Assembly: GCA_003049465.1 (NCBI GenBank)
Contig: PYSS01000079.1
Coordinates: 122,563 to 186,562 of the forward strand
Reading direction: 5' to 3'
DNA from: Magnaporthiopsis rhizophila
Lineage: Eukaryota; Ascomycota; Sordariomycetes; Magnaporthales; Magnaporthaceae
Length of the DNA stretch: 64,000 nt
Shown here: positions 45,699 to 56,479 of the stretch, one piece after another
Layout of the letters: each line of letters starts with the position of its first letter
Position numbering within the stretch: position 1 is the first letter of the stretch
Program-made: the position numbers and the translations under genes
Notes under the pieces: generated by a model
Databases searched by the model: none
Told to the model about the DNA's origin: nothing
The model's input: only the letters and a program-made list of their open reading frames with translations

Positions 45699-48572
45699 AT
45701 GTCGGGCCCTCAGGGAGGGGGTGATTCAAAGCTCTTCGCTCGAGTAAGCATCTCCAGCTTCCCTCCCTTTGTCTCTTGTCTCCCTTGCACCCGTGCGCCA
45801 GATTAGTGCACCTTTGTCCCTCCCATTCCGCTGTTAGTGCTGTTGCCGTTGCCTGCTCCACGTTGCACTTCTACGTAACACCGAGCGCGGCGACCGGACT
45901 GTCACTCTGGACACCACTGTCACTGCCCCTCCGTGCTGCCAGGCGTTCGGCAGTCACGTCACCTCGCGCCACGATCGATCCCCTCGCGACACTCTGCGCC
46001 CAGCAGACGAACTTCGGTCAACGTCCCGACGGACGCCCCTCGTCGTCGAGAAACTCGTCTATACCCGCAAGGACCATACAGACCACACCACATACACGCC
46101 TAAACCCCTAACTTCAATGATGTTTATGGCGTATCTACCACCTCCGGGGACTCTGGGCTCACTCTACGGAACTCCACAGGGCAAAGTGGCCGAGCTTCGC
46201 CTCGAGCTGAACAGCGGCGGAAAGAAGGACAAGAACTTCGCCACCAAAAAGATTGCGCTGAAGAAAATCGTCGCCAATATGACGATGAGCAATAACGACA
46301 TGGTCGCCTTGTTCCCGGATATAATTGGTTGCATGCACATCGAGAGCCTTGAGATAAAGAAGATGTAAGAGCCTACGAGCATCTGCAGGTCTGGTCGATG
46401 AGGAGATCGCTGACGGCCGCCCGGGGTGGCATCAACAGGTGCTTTCTCTTCCTGGTCAACTATGCCCGCATGCGCCCAGAAATTGCGATCAAGTCGATAC
46501 CAGTATTACAACGTGTGCGTGACCCCAGCCACCCCTGTTGTGCCCAAAGTAGGCATCGACAACGTGGACCACACGGCCACACCTGGCGACTAACAATATG
46601 CTTGAGGGACTAGGACATGGGCGACTCGAATCCACTAGTGCGCGCACTTGCGCTACGGACCATGTCCTACATCCACGTCCGCGAGTTTGTCGAGGCGACG
46701 GTTCCGCTCGTGAAGAAGCTCCTAAAAGACCCTGATCCCTACGTTCGGAAGACAGCGGCCTACTGCGTCGCTAAGCTTTACGATCATGATAGGCAGATGG
46801 TAGAGCAGTCGGACCTTATCGACAAGCTAAACATGTTGCTGCGCGACGACAACCCGACTGTTGTTGCGAGCGCCCTGGCTGGCCTCATGGACATATGGGA
46901 ACGCAGCGACGCGATCAAGTTGACTATAGACTATGGCAATGCGTCTAAAATGGTCGCGATCCTCCCGGACTGTTCAGAGTATGTCGCTGGTGGACCTTGC
47001 TTTTACTCATTGACATCTCCGCACCTTTGATGCGAAGCTCCTACTAACTAGGTGGCACCTTTGGTTGTCATTAGATGGGGGCAGACTTACATCCTAGAAG
47101 CACTCATGTCGTATGTGCCCGAGGACCCGGGAGAGGCACTGCTTCTTGCCGAGAGGATCGCGCCGCGTCTGTCGCATTCGAACTCGGCGGTCGTGCTCAC
47201 GTGCATACGCGTTATCCTCTATCTGATGAACTACATCGCCGACCAGAAGCAGATCTCCGCCCTCTGCCGAAAGCTGTCGCCGCCCCTAGTCACCCTCCTT
47301 GCCAAGGGGCCTGAGGTGCAGTACCTAGCGCTGAGAAATGCGTTGCTGATCCTGCAACGACGGCCCGAGGTGCTGAGGAACGACATCAGGGTATTCTTCT
47401 GCAAGTACAACGATCCCATCTACGTCAAGGTCACCAAGCTGGAGCTCATCTTCATGCTCGCCAATGAGAAGAACATCGGCGAGGTATTGACGGAACTGCG
47501 CGAGTACGCCACCGAGATCGATGTGCACTTTGTGCGCAAGGCGGTCCGGGCCATCGGAAAGCTGGCTATTAAGATCGAGCCTGCAGCCCCGCGGTGTATT
47601 GATCTACTGCTTGAGCTGGTGGCTACCAAGGTGACGTACATCGTACAGGAGGCCACGGTGGTGATTCGCAACATTTTCCGCAAGTATCCCAACCAGTACG
47701 AGTCCATCATCGGCACCCTGTGCGAGCACCTTGACTCGCTCGACGAGCCCGAGGCAAAGGCGGCCATGGTATGGGTCATCGGACAGTACGCGTCGCGCAT
47801 CGAAAACAGCGATGCGCTATTGGAAGACTTTCTGTACTCGTTCGCAGACGAGCCGGTCGAAGTTCAGCTCGCCCTTCTCACGGCCACGGTCAAGCTCTTC
47901 ATCCAACGGCCGACCAAGGGCCAAGAGCTTGTGCCTAAGGTGCTAAAGTGGGCGACCGAGGAGACGGACAATCCGGACCTGCGTGATCGTGCCTACATGT
48001 ACTGGCGACTCCTATCGACAGATATGGCCATGGCTAAGCGCATCGTCATGGGCGACAAGCCGGCCATCACAGCCGAGTCGGAGCGACTGGACCCGGCTAC
48101 GCTGGAGGAGATGTGTCTCAACGTCGGGACGCTTGCCACGGTCTACTTGAAGCCGGTTCAGACCGTATTCCGCTCTGCTAGATCTCGGCGCCTGGCCGAC
48201 TCGCCGGCACTGCAGCGACACCTCCTGCCTGCCGGCTCGGGACCGCTGGCCCCGCCGGCCGTCTACGAGACGAACAAGAGCCTCAGCATGCTGGGGCGGG
48301 GTGGGCAGCCGTCCGATGTCGACCCCCGGCAGCGAGCATCTGGGGCAGCGGCGGCTCCGGCGGCCGGCAACCTTGCGCAAGCCGTCAGCGACGCGGACGC
48401 ATACTTTGCCGGGGTCGGAGCGCAGGCCATGGCGAACCTGCATGTGGTAGAGCAGGACTCGTTCGGCGGCGCGGGCGGGGTCGAGGGCGGGTACGTGGTC
48501 AACCAGTACGCGCCGCAGACGGCGCTGCAGCCCGACCAGGGCGGCCAGAACGGGGACCTGCTCATGCTCTGA
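45699..48572 (+). CDS. AP-1 adaptor complex beta subunit (beta-adaptin trunk)
   Basis: Five exons, 45699-45743, 46180-46364, 46439-46514, 46614-46978 and 47075-48572, encode about 722 residues. Joins read LFAR-GKVAELRLELNSGGKKDKN, EIKKM-CFLFLVNYARMRPE, VLQR-DMGDSNPLVRALALRTMSYI and DCSE-WGQTYILEALMSYVP, near-universal beta-adaptin sequence. Residues 1-580 form the armadillo-like trunk. The rest is a Gly/Ala/Gln-rich hinge without an ear domain, as in other fungal AP-1 beta chains. The complex recruits clathrin and cargo at the trans-Golgi and endosomes. The N-terminus (MSGPQGGG) fits AP-1 rather than AP-2. The first intron (436 nt) is long for this genome and contains a second in-frame start at 46117 that reads directly into exon 2. 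Confidence 0.93.
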
Positions 48573-49261
48573 TGGGAACTTTTGTACTTTCTTACTCGCA
48601 TTCTTCTGGTTCACAGCCTGTATCCCTCCAGAGCCTGTCTATGTTCGGTTGTACACCATGTCGCGAGGTAACACTTCACATCTATAATAGCATCTTTGTA
48701 TCTAGTGCCTTTGTTAATGCTTTCCGACCGTGTGTTACACGGAAATGGATATAGAAAGAATTCTCACTTCGGCCCCCATTTCAGGTTCCATGGGCGGTTG
48801 TTGTCGCTCGAGGTGTTGCGATAAGGTGTCACGGGTTTGTCTCGGCATTGGGCATTGGTGCCACCCGGTATCTCGCCCTACTTGCTTTTTCTTTCACCCG
48901 TTTTTTTTTCCCCCTTCTTTGTGTTTCTCCTTTGGTTCTCCATTACTGGTAGCTTTTGGGTGCATGATTGAACCTCAGCTTTATAAATTATGAGGAACGT
49001 TCGTTGCAGAGGTGTAAACGCCAACGGATATCCATGACCATATGGCCAGGCGAAGTTCCACCTAGCTAATCCCGCCGATCGTCTCCCGAAGAACCGCGCT
49101 GATGTAAAAAAGTTGAATCAGGAAGGCTGGTCGAACGGTGCCTCGTCATGTGCCCCTATGCTATCCGCGCTTCCCCGCAGCCGTCTCCTCCAGGTTCTCA
49201 CCTTTTTCCGGCCCAATGATTCTGCCCGCGCGTAATGCCAATATCCAGAGCGCCGTTTCCT
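48573..49261. other. Convergent 3' spacer between AP-1 beta and the polyglutamine gene
   Basis: T/C-rich near 48880-48935. No gene is seen. Confidence 0.5.
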
Positions 49262-49633
49262 TCACACGGAAGACGCAACCGAGAACTTTGCGATGCTCCC
49301 AAACACCATCACAACTGTGACCAAGACGGCTGTCACGGCTAGCCCCGTCTCATGCTGCCAGCGAAGCCCAGAAGCGGCATCGTTAGTTTTTCGCGATGAC
49401 GAGCTGACCTTTTTTGTCGTCGAGACGGACGTAATGGATGGGTTCGTGGTGCCAGTCGTCACGGGGCGGCGGTCGATGCCGAGGTCGACGGATGCAGCTT
49501 CCGCCGCCCTGTCGTGTGCTACTACCGTGGTCGTCCGAGTGGCCGTGGAGACGGCGGTGGCGGTGATCATCATCATGGCGCCGCCAGTGATGCCATCCCA
49601 TCCGCTGTCGTCGCCGCCTCCTCCTTGCTGGAG

Positions 49634-49699
<66 letters not shown>

Positions 49700-49957
49700 T
49701 TCACCCCCAGTCACAACACCAGGGATACCGTCGCCGCCGCCGCCCAGACGGCTAGCATGGGGCACGACGCTGCTCAGCGCCTCCTCCATGACCGACATCT
49801 TGCCGTCCCTGGTGAAGCTCATCGTGGTGGTCAGCTTGTCCGGTTCGGCCACGGCCATGCGAATTGACGACGGGGACTCGGCCAGCGCCGCGGTGGTCGG
49901 GGCCCATGCGAGTAGCAGGCCTTGCAGTGCTGCCACCTGGAGATGCGGGCTTTTCAT
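49262..49957 (-). CDS. Small secreted or membrane-anchored protein with polyglutamine tract (hypothetical)
   Basis: A single frame of 231 residues from the ATG at 49957. The N-terminus looks like a signal peptide (Lys, then a hydrophobic core of about 12 residues, then AAALAES). The middle is low complexity: a run of about 20 Gln near residues 90-110, then Gly/Asp-rich and Thr/Ser-rich stretches. The C-terminus has a hydrophobic helix (VTAVLVTVVMVFGSIA) followed by a short tail, consistent with a transmembrane or GPI-type anchor. I recognise no family. The architecture fits a Ser/Thr-rich cell-surface protein. It could also be an over-predicted frame, since the Gln run comes from a simple CAG/CTG repeat. 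Confidence 0.55.
49635..49695. repeat. CTG/CAG trinucleotide repeat (about 20 units)
   Basis: An essentially uninterrupted CTG run on the plus strand, read as CAG on the minus strand, where it encodes the polyglutamine of the overlapping gene. Such runs vary in length by replication slippage. Confidence 0.9.
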
Positions 49958-52900
49958 CTTGGAGTGTAGTTTTTTTTCTTCTCTCCTCTGGAAATGCTGG
50001 GGTTAAGGAAAGAGGTCCTCAGATTTGACCATGTCACTCTCAAACAGTCAAACAGGCGAGCTGTGGGCGAAGAGGCACGAGGCTGGCGTTTTTATCGAAT
50101 ACGGGCTTATTATTGGAAACCCTGCGGTGATGTCCAGGCGTGGGCAAATGTGTAATGCTTGCGGCGGGCTGGTAGGACGTGTACCGGCCCCAGCGTCATG
50201 TCACTGTCTGAGAAAGGAAGTTGGTGAACCACACGACACCTACTTTGCCGAGTGAACCGAGGGACATTTCGTCCCTAGGTGCTACCTTACGTCCGTCACC
50301 ATGCATCCCCAGAGCCAACGGTTGGTTGCCGGGTTACGCGGAACCCGGCAAACGGCCACCGAGAAGGCCGTGATAGGCTAGACAGAGGCCGGCCGGCGCT
50401 TCCCCGTCACTCTGCTCCCATTCAGTGGTACACATTTGAGATACGTAGGGCAGAGATGTTTAAATATCAGGCGATGATTGGTTACCGTTGGCCGGAATAG
50501 TCTCGAGTATTGTACGGGCCGTCTTCTCTTTTGGCCCGCAGGGAGTCGCCTTCGCATGGTGTCGTCAACCAACGGGCGACGCGAGGCGCCAACAAGTGAG
50601 ACCAAATAGATGTATTGAGCGCTAGAATTGTAAACGGCTCGGATAACACACCGCCTTACGGGAGATTCTACTCGGTTCATATCTTGCCGTTTGAGATGTG
50701 AGAAGGAGACAGCGCGCAAGCATAATGGCAGATGGAACTGCTATTCGGACAGTTGATGCAAATGGTAGACAGAACACCTATAAATTGGTGGAGGTAACCC
50801 TATTCGGACGATACGTGGAGTTTGGACGGGTTATCTCACTGGTTCCGTTTCTGGAATTTGTGATTTGGAATCACGAAAGGGAATCCAAGGCGCAGCAAAC
50901 AGACGACGCGCAAGATGACGGATCCGACTATGTTTAATATCGGATAAAATGAACGCCACTTGGTTCCAAGCGTGGAGAAAAAAAGAAAAAAAAAAAAGCG
51001 GACAGGCTGGAAGAGAAGCGGTCTGAGTCGGTAATGCAGCCGTCACAAGCCTCACATATGATCAAAACGAGGTGCCGTCATCCAGACGAACCATGACGGC
51101 TATCCACCAGCCCGTCGGGAGGTTCCCGTCACAAAGAACGGAGCCCACCCCGAGCCAAGAAAAAAGAACGCCGGCGGCGATAAGCGTTTTGGAGTGTGGG
51201 GCCTAGGCATTGCGTACCTTCTCTCCACCTCCTTCGCTGCAGGTATACGCGAGTCTTTCCCCTCACACCGAAACGAGAGTTCGGCCCAGGCGCAGGGGGC
51301 GGATCAAAGGCGGATTCCGAGATGCACTACACGATGGAAGGAAAAGGGAGAAAGAGGAGGAAATGAGAGAAAATGTCAAGAGGTGGATGGCAGGGGCGGT
51401 GTCTAGGGACCATCTTTTCCTCGCCCAGGCTACCTCGCGTATATCTGTTAGTGGACGATGAGGCCATCGATTGTTTGCATCCGCACGCCGCCCCAGCTGG
51501 TCATCGGGATCCATCGAGACTAGAGGCTTGGGACCCGTATGTTGTGCTGGCACGCGCCGCATCTGCTTGTATACCCCAGCTTTTACATGTCTCGGCTTCT
51601 GCCAGTGACGGGCGACGTCCTTGGCCACCTAATTCCGGTATTTTTTTATTTTTTTTTCCTTTTCTTTTTCATGGGGCTGTGCCTCCTCTATCGGTCGGCC
51701 ATTTTGCAGCAACAACCTCGATCCATGGCGTCACTGAAACCGCATGCCCTGTGCCTGGGGGTTCCCACCAAAATGAACGCATGCGCCGCGCGTTCGTTCG
51801 GGCTATTGTCTGTCGCCCGCAGTTTTGGCGCAGCTGAGACTTCCATTATCAAATCGTTCCCCCACGCAGATGTCCGGCACACGGCACATGGAGGAAAATA
51901 TAAAGACGAGAAAAGGAAGAAACATAAAAAAAAATAAATATATTTGAATGAATAAATGCACAACTAACATCCTAGCCCAGCCACCAAGCGTTAGCTTGGT
52001 TCCTCCCTCATCCCTGTCCGGGATGGCGGTCTGTTCGTCTGCAAGGTCCACCGACAGACATCAATTTGTCGGTGGGTTCCCCGGCTTCCGCTGGTGCTGG
52101 GTTGTGGGTTGGCCGCACCTGAAACCCCACAGCAACGCTGGCTGGGGAAACCACGCGCGTGGGCATCACGGGGAAGGCGCGGCCGGAGGCGCAGGTGGGA
52201 ATCATAATGCATCTCGCTGAGAAATGCCCGTGTGCTCCTCCACTTGCGGTGCTGGGCGAGGTGGCACTAGTGGGCACATGGGAAGGCAGCTTCCCGCCTG
52301 CACTCTGGGCCTATCCCTGCGGCCCTGGGGCGAGCCAAATTAATCCCGAAAAAGAGAGTTGAGATCTCCGCAAATCCTTGGAGGTGCGCTTCTTTTTTTG
52401 GGCGGGCTGCGCTGCTGTCGGGGCTACGAGCCCAAACGCCTGCTCTTGTCCAAACTTTTAGGCCCGTCTTTTTTGCTTGTCCTGGTCCTTGGAAAGGTCA
52501 GCACATATGTAAACCACCAGACGAGACACCACAAGAACCTGGACCAGACGTGCACGCCCGGCGGCACCCACCCAGCGAATCCCGCGCGGTCTTCGGCCTT
52601 CGTCCTCGAACCCTCGTACCTCTTGGCCCTGCTGTAGGTAAGCAACCGGCAAGTTCCAACTCGCTAGTCGTGCAGTCATCATCATCCATCCACCACCAAC
52701 ACCCAGCGCTTCATCTTACGCAGCCATTTTTTCTTGGAGAAATAAGAAATCAAATTGTACTATCGCTTCGCCTCGCCCCAAACCAAGACCTAGGTACCTA
52801 CCTACCCCGGGTCTCTGCGGCGACCCTTTGGACTGCGTAACTCTCTGTTCCCCTCCCCTCCCCACATCGGAAACCCCCTGGGTGTGCCTGTCTCTCTTTA

Positions 52901-53385
52901 ATTATCATTTTGATTTTCTGTTCTTTTTTTTTTTTTTTTTTTTTTTATCTGTTGCTGTCAAACCCGGCATCCCGCATATTGCCTGTACACCATCGACCAA
53001 TACGCCGTCCGAATCAATCCCGTCCTTCAATCGCGCGCGGCCAGTCATAAACGCGGGAAAAGGGGGCGTTGCCCAAAACAAACACAGAGATCGAAACACT
53101 TCAAGGGGACGCGGAGGGTCGTCTGAAATCTCGAGGCCAACATCAACTAAGCTCCTCCGGCCAAACAGAGTCCGCCGGGCCTCGACGCTGCCCTGTTCTC
53201 AGGCCTCGATTGCCGCGCATCAATTTTCTTTTTGGTTTCCGACGGCAGCCACACTCGACTTCTCTCTGCTGTTGGCGACGGTAAAGGAGGTCAGGGGAAA
53301 GAAGGCTTCGGCAGGATCGCGCCCAACCACGACTCGTCGTCTCCCAAGGGCGTCGGTAGAGTTTTTTTGACTTCCCTGCGACACC
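49958..53385. other. Long gene-free region with the long leader of the UBL3-like gene
   Basis: About 3.4 kb between two divergent genes. Frames on both strands lack domains, splice partners and consistent codon bias. The last kilobase is C/T-rich with a 23-T run and probably belongs to the promoter or 5' UTR of the UBL3-like gene. Confidence 0.45.
52924..52946. repeat. Homopolymer T(23)
   Basis: Twenty-three consecutive T, about 440 nt before the UBL3-like start codon, preceded by a TAGGTACCTACCTACC string near 52790. It may be part of a pyrimidine-rich promoter. Confidence 0.8.
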
Positions 53386-54186
53386 ATGTCTGCGCAGGCA
53401 ACGACCAACGCGACGGCCGTCGACCCGAATCCAGTGACCGAGACATCCGACGCCGCCGCCGCCGCTGCACCACAACAACCTACCGCCGGTGCCGCCGACG
53501 CACCAGGGCCCTCGGTGCCCGGGACGGTCATGACGGGCGATGATGGGAACAACAGATCGGCCGAATCACCATCCGCGGCCGTCAAGGGCAAGGCCAAGGA
53601 GACGGCAGATGCTGGGCCGAGAGGCTCGCTTACCATAGAAAGGCCCGACGATGCCGGCGCCGCCTCGACGCCGGCGAATCCCACGTGCAACATCACGCTC
53701 CTTCTCCCCACGGGCGCGCGTCACCCTTACAAGATCGACGAGCGGTACCTGTCCAAGCGCAACGTCGAGATCCCCGAGCTGACAGAGGACGGCAAGGCGG
53801 ACCCGTTCAGCATCAGTGTCTATAAACTCAAGGAGCTGATACTTCTCGAGTGGCGCGAGGAGTGGGAAGGAAAGCCGGCCAGTCCGACGAGCATACGGCT
53901 GATCCACTTTGGAAAGCTATTAGATGACAAGGAGCAGCTGAAAAGTGAGCCTTTTTGTTCCATTGACTCTTCCTCCTCCCTGCCAGGCCCAGTGTCTTGC
54001 GGTTACGTGCGTTACTGACCCAACCCCTTTGCGGCAGAGTATCAATTCAGCTCCGAGGCGCCAAATGTCATCCACATGTCAGTCCGGCCCGCCGAGATGA
54101 TGGAAGAAGAAGAAGGCGCCAAGGGCAAGACGTCTGGTTCTGGCGGCAGGACATCAGGAAGCGGCAATTGCTGTGTCATTCTATGA
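53386..54186 (+). CDS. UBL3/MUB-like prenylated ubiquitin-fold protein
   Basis: Two exons, 53386-53944 and 54038-54186, encode about 235 residues. The 93-nt intron (GTGAGC...GCGGCAG) joins KEQLK to KYQFSSEAPNVIHMSVRP. The first 100 residues are Ala/Pro/Ser-rich and disordered. A ubiquitin-like fold follows (CNITLLLPTGARHPYKI, then FSISVYKLKELIL, then IRLIHFGKLLDDKEQLKKYQF, about 105-205). The C-terminus is a Gly/Ser linker ending in NCCVIL. The last four residues form a CAAX box ending in Leu, which favours geranylgeranylation, and the adjacent Cys could be acylated. The combination matches UBL3/MUB proteins, which sit on membranes and sort cargo or bind E2 enzymes. It lacks the ubiquitin C-terminal diglycine. 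Confidence 0.87.
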
Positions 54187-55236
54187 GCGTCACTGCGGGA
54201 TAAACACGGCTCTTCCTATCGCTTCTTTCTTTCGGCTCTTGTTCGGAGCTGTCTATGCCTGGCCGATACAAAGCTGCAACCCACACCACTTCCCACTCAC
54301 TCCGACCTTCTCTTCTCACCCGTTATCTCTTCGTCGAAACTCACCACCGGACACCCCACCACGGTGAACCAATTTTGGGGGATCGCGTGCGTCCGCTGCC
54401 CTTCGCCCAACAACACACAACAAACGCAGCGCCTAAAATGTTATTCGTTATCGAAGCATAGTAAAGAGCGGCTAGCGAATGGATTGGGATGGAGGGAAGA
54501 TTGTAACACCCACCAGCCCACTCCGAACCCCCAACCGCCAGGAGCGTTCAGAGATGGACTCCCCGGCTGCTTACTTTACATACATTCCTCCTTCTTTTTC
54601 TTGGTCACCATGGCTTTCCAAGTTTGCTTGCTTTATTGCATGTCATTTTACAACGGGTTTGTCGCACTTAGTCTTCTCTATCCCCATCCCACCACTTACC
54701 CTTGACTATTGTCCACGACGGGAATTTGTGTTTTTCTTTCTTTTTCTTGGTGTATTGGCGCATATTCCATCTTGCTCTTTCTCTCTACTCTCTTCGCCCC
54801 GATTCATTTAGCACCAATGTTGCCTGTACACCCCCCTAGCTACCAACCCCGTTCCACAATTGTTCATCACCAACTAGCCAGAAGGACATGGGACAAAGTA
54901 GATATCGTCCATGGCCTGATAGAATGTCCTTAATTCTTGAATAGGTCTTTTTGTTCTTAGACTCGTACCATGATGACCAGGTCGACCTTTTGAGATGGTA
55001 TCTTCTAGTGGCGACAGGCCTAATTGATGTGTGATGCGCCTCAACGGGGGCTTGCCATGTCACCCGGACGTCGTTGGTTGTTTATGGCTAAATATGTACC
55101 AAGCCCTGAGCATACCACGAACAACTGGACTCCAGTCGTATCCTCTATGCCAGCCATCTTTTCAGTTACAGTCGGTCGCGACGACGGCCCACTGACAACT
55201 CTCCAGGCGAAGAAAGACGCCCCACCACCACGCAGC
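54187..55236. other. Convergent 3' spacer between the UBL3-like gene and UMP1
   Basis: About 1 kb, T/C-rich in its first half; likely long 3' UTRs. No gene is seen. Confidence 0.5.
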
Positions 55237-55819
55237 TCAGATTCTCAGCTTCCTCTCCATCTCGTCGTGAATCCCAGCCACTGGCAGCGTGGTCTCGTTG
55301 GTAAAAACATCGTCCCAGTCGACGGTGGTATCGCGGCCCTTGAGTATGTCCTCGTGGACTCCCGGGCGGGCGGCGCCGTTGCCCAGGACCAAAGGTCTCC
55401 ACTCGCCCTCACGCGCGATCTTGAGCTCCATCTCGCGCCGGATGGGCTCGGCCATGCCAAAGGTGCGGCGCAGCGTCTCCATGCGCAGCTGGTGCTGCGT
55501 CGCCTCCCAGGCCTTGAGGCGGGCCTCGAGCGGGTGGGCACTGATTGCCTGAGGAGTGGACGAAGAAGAAGATAACGAGGGGAGGGCGGAGAAGGCGGAC
55601 GGGCCGACGCCACAGCGTAGCGTGTCGTGCAGGCCGGGGGCTGAGGGGGCGCCTTTGCTTCGTGGGCCGATGTGGCTGAAGGTGCTGCTGTGGCCCGAGG
55701 CGGGGACGATGCGGAGGGACTGGGAGGGGTGGGTTAGAATGTGCGATTATAGATATGGGCAACAGACCTAGCAGAGGCTGTTGGTTGGGGCCGGAGCTGG
55801 AGGAGCGGATTATTACCAT
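55237..55819 (-). CDS. UMP1: Proteasome maturation factor UMP1
   Basis: Exon 1 codes only the start codon (55819-55817). Exon 2 is 55719-55237. The protein has 161 residues, starting MSLRIVPASGHSS, the family's conserved N-terminus. The intron (55720-55816) starts GTAATA directly after ATG, has a CTAACCC branch-like site and ends CTCCCAG. Conserved blocks are GLHDTLRCGV, HPLEARLKAWEATQHQLRMETLRRTFGMAEPIRREMELKI-type sequence, and WRPLVLG. Ump1 is a short-lived chaperone that enters 20S half-proteasomes and is degraded on maturation. A Ser run (SSSSS) lies in the middle. Without the split start codon no ATG would sit at the expected position, which supports the model. Confidence 0.9.
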
Positions 55820-56479
55820 CTTGACTAGCGGGCGGGGAGCTCCCTGTCTATCGACAACGACGATCGGGCTCGTGGGATACTATACTCGATTGCACAGCAG
55901 GCAAGAGGACCGGTGGGTACTGTCCTTCTTCGTTGGCGAGAGCGCGGATCGGGCGGGCGGCGGCGGTAGTTTGTTGTGCGCGAGGGCAGGCTGGTGAAGT
56001 GACGGTTGGGTGCTGCTGGCTGGAGCTCCGGCAGGCGCCGCCGCTCCAGAGGCAGCTTTGCGTTCGTCAGCTCGCCTAGCGGAGGGACGTCTGCTAGCTT
56101 GAATCACGTGCATGGCACGTGCTAGAGTGCTCGAGGAAGTAAATTCACGCTCATTGAGGCGGCTTAATACTATTTGCACAGATAATAATTGAATTAAATG
56201 AGACCGAAGCTCCGGATCGAAAGATAAAAAAACCACCTAAGAAGTGGAAGCTTATGGCTGGGAAGTCTTTTATGTATGGCTTCCATCTCAGGGAAGCCAT
56301 ATAGAGCACATTTGGTGCGGGGAATATTCTAGGCCCCCACCAACGTCATCCCGGACAGAGCCGTCCGTTGAAAGAAACACCTGGAAGATGATGTGAAAAT
56401 GAACCATGAGATTCGCTTCATTGTCGGCTTTTCTTGTCTTAAACAGCCATTGGATCTCTTCTAAGCTCCTCATGTGAGG
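55820..56479. other. Divergent promoter region between UMP1 and the ABC gene
   Basis: About 660 nt, AT-richer near 56160-56240. No proteasome-type element (PACE, GGTGGCAAA) was seen. No gene is seen. Confidence 0.5.

Noticed and set aside
50698..50937. Small plus-strand open frame (MRRRQRASIMADG...)
   Set aside because: It has plausible composition but no family, no splice context and no codon bias; left out as unsupported.
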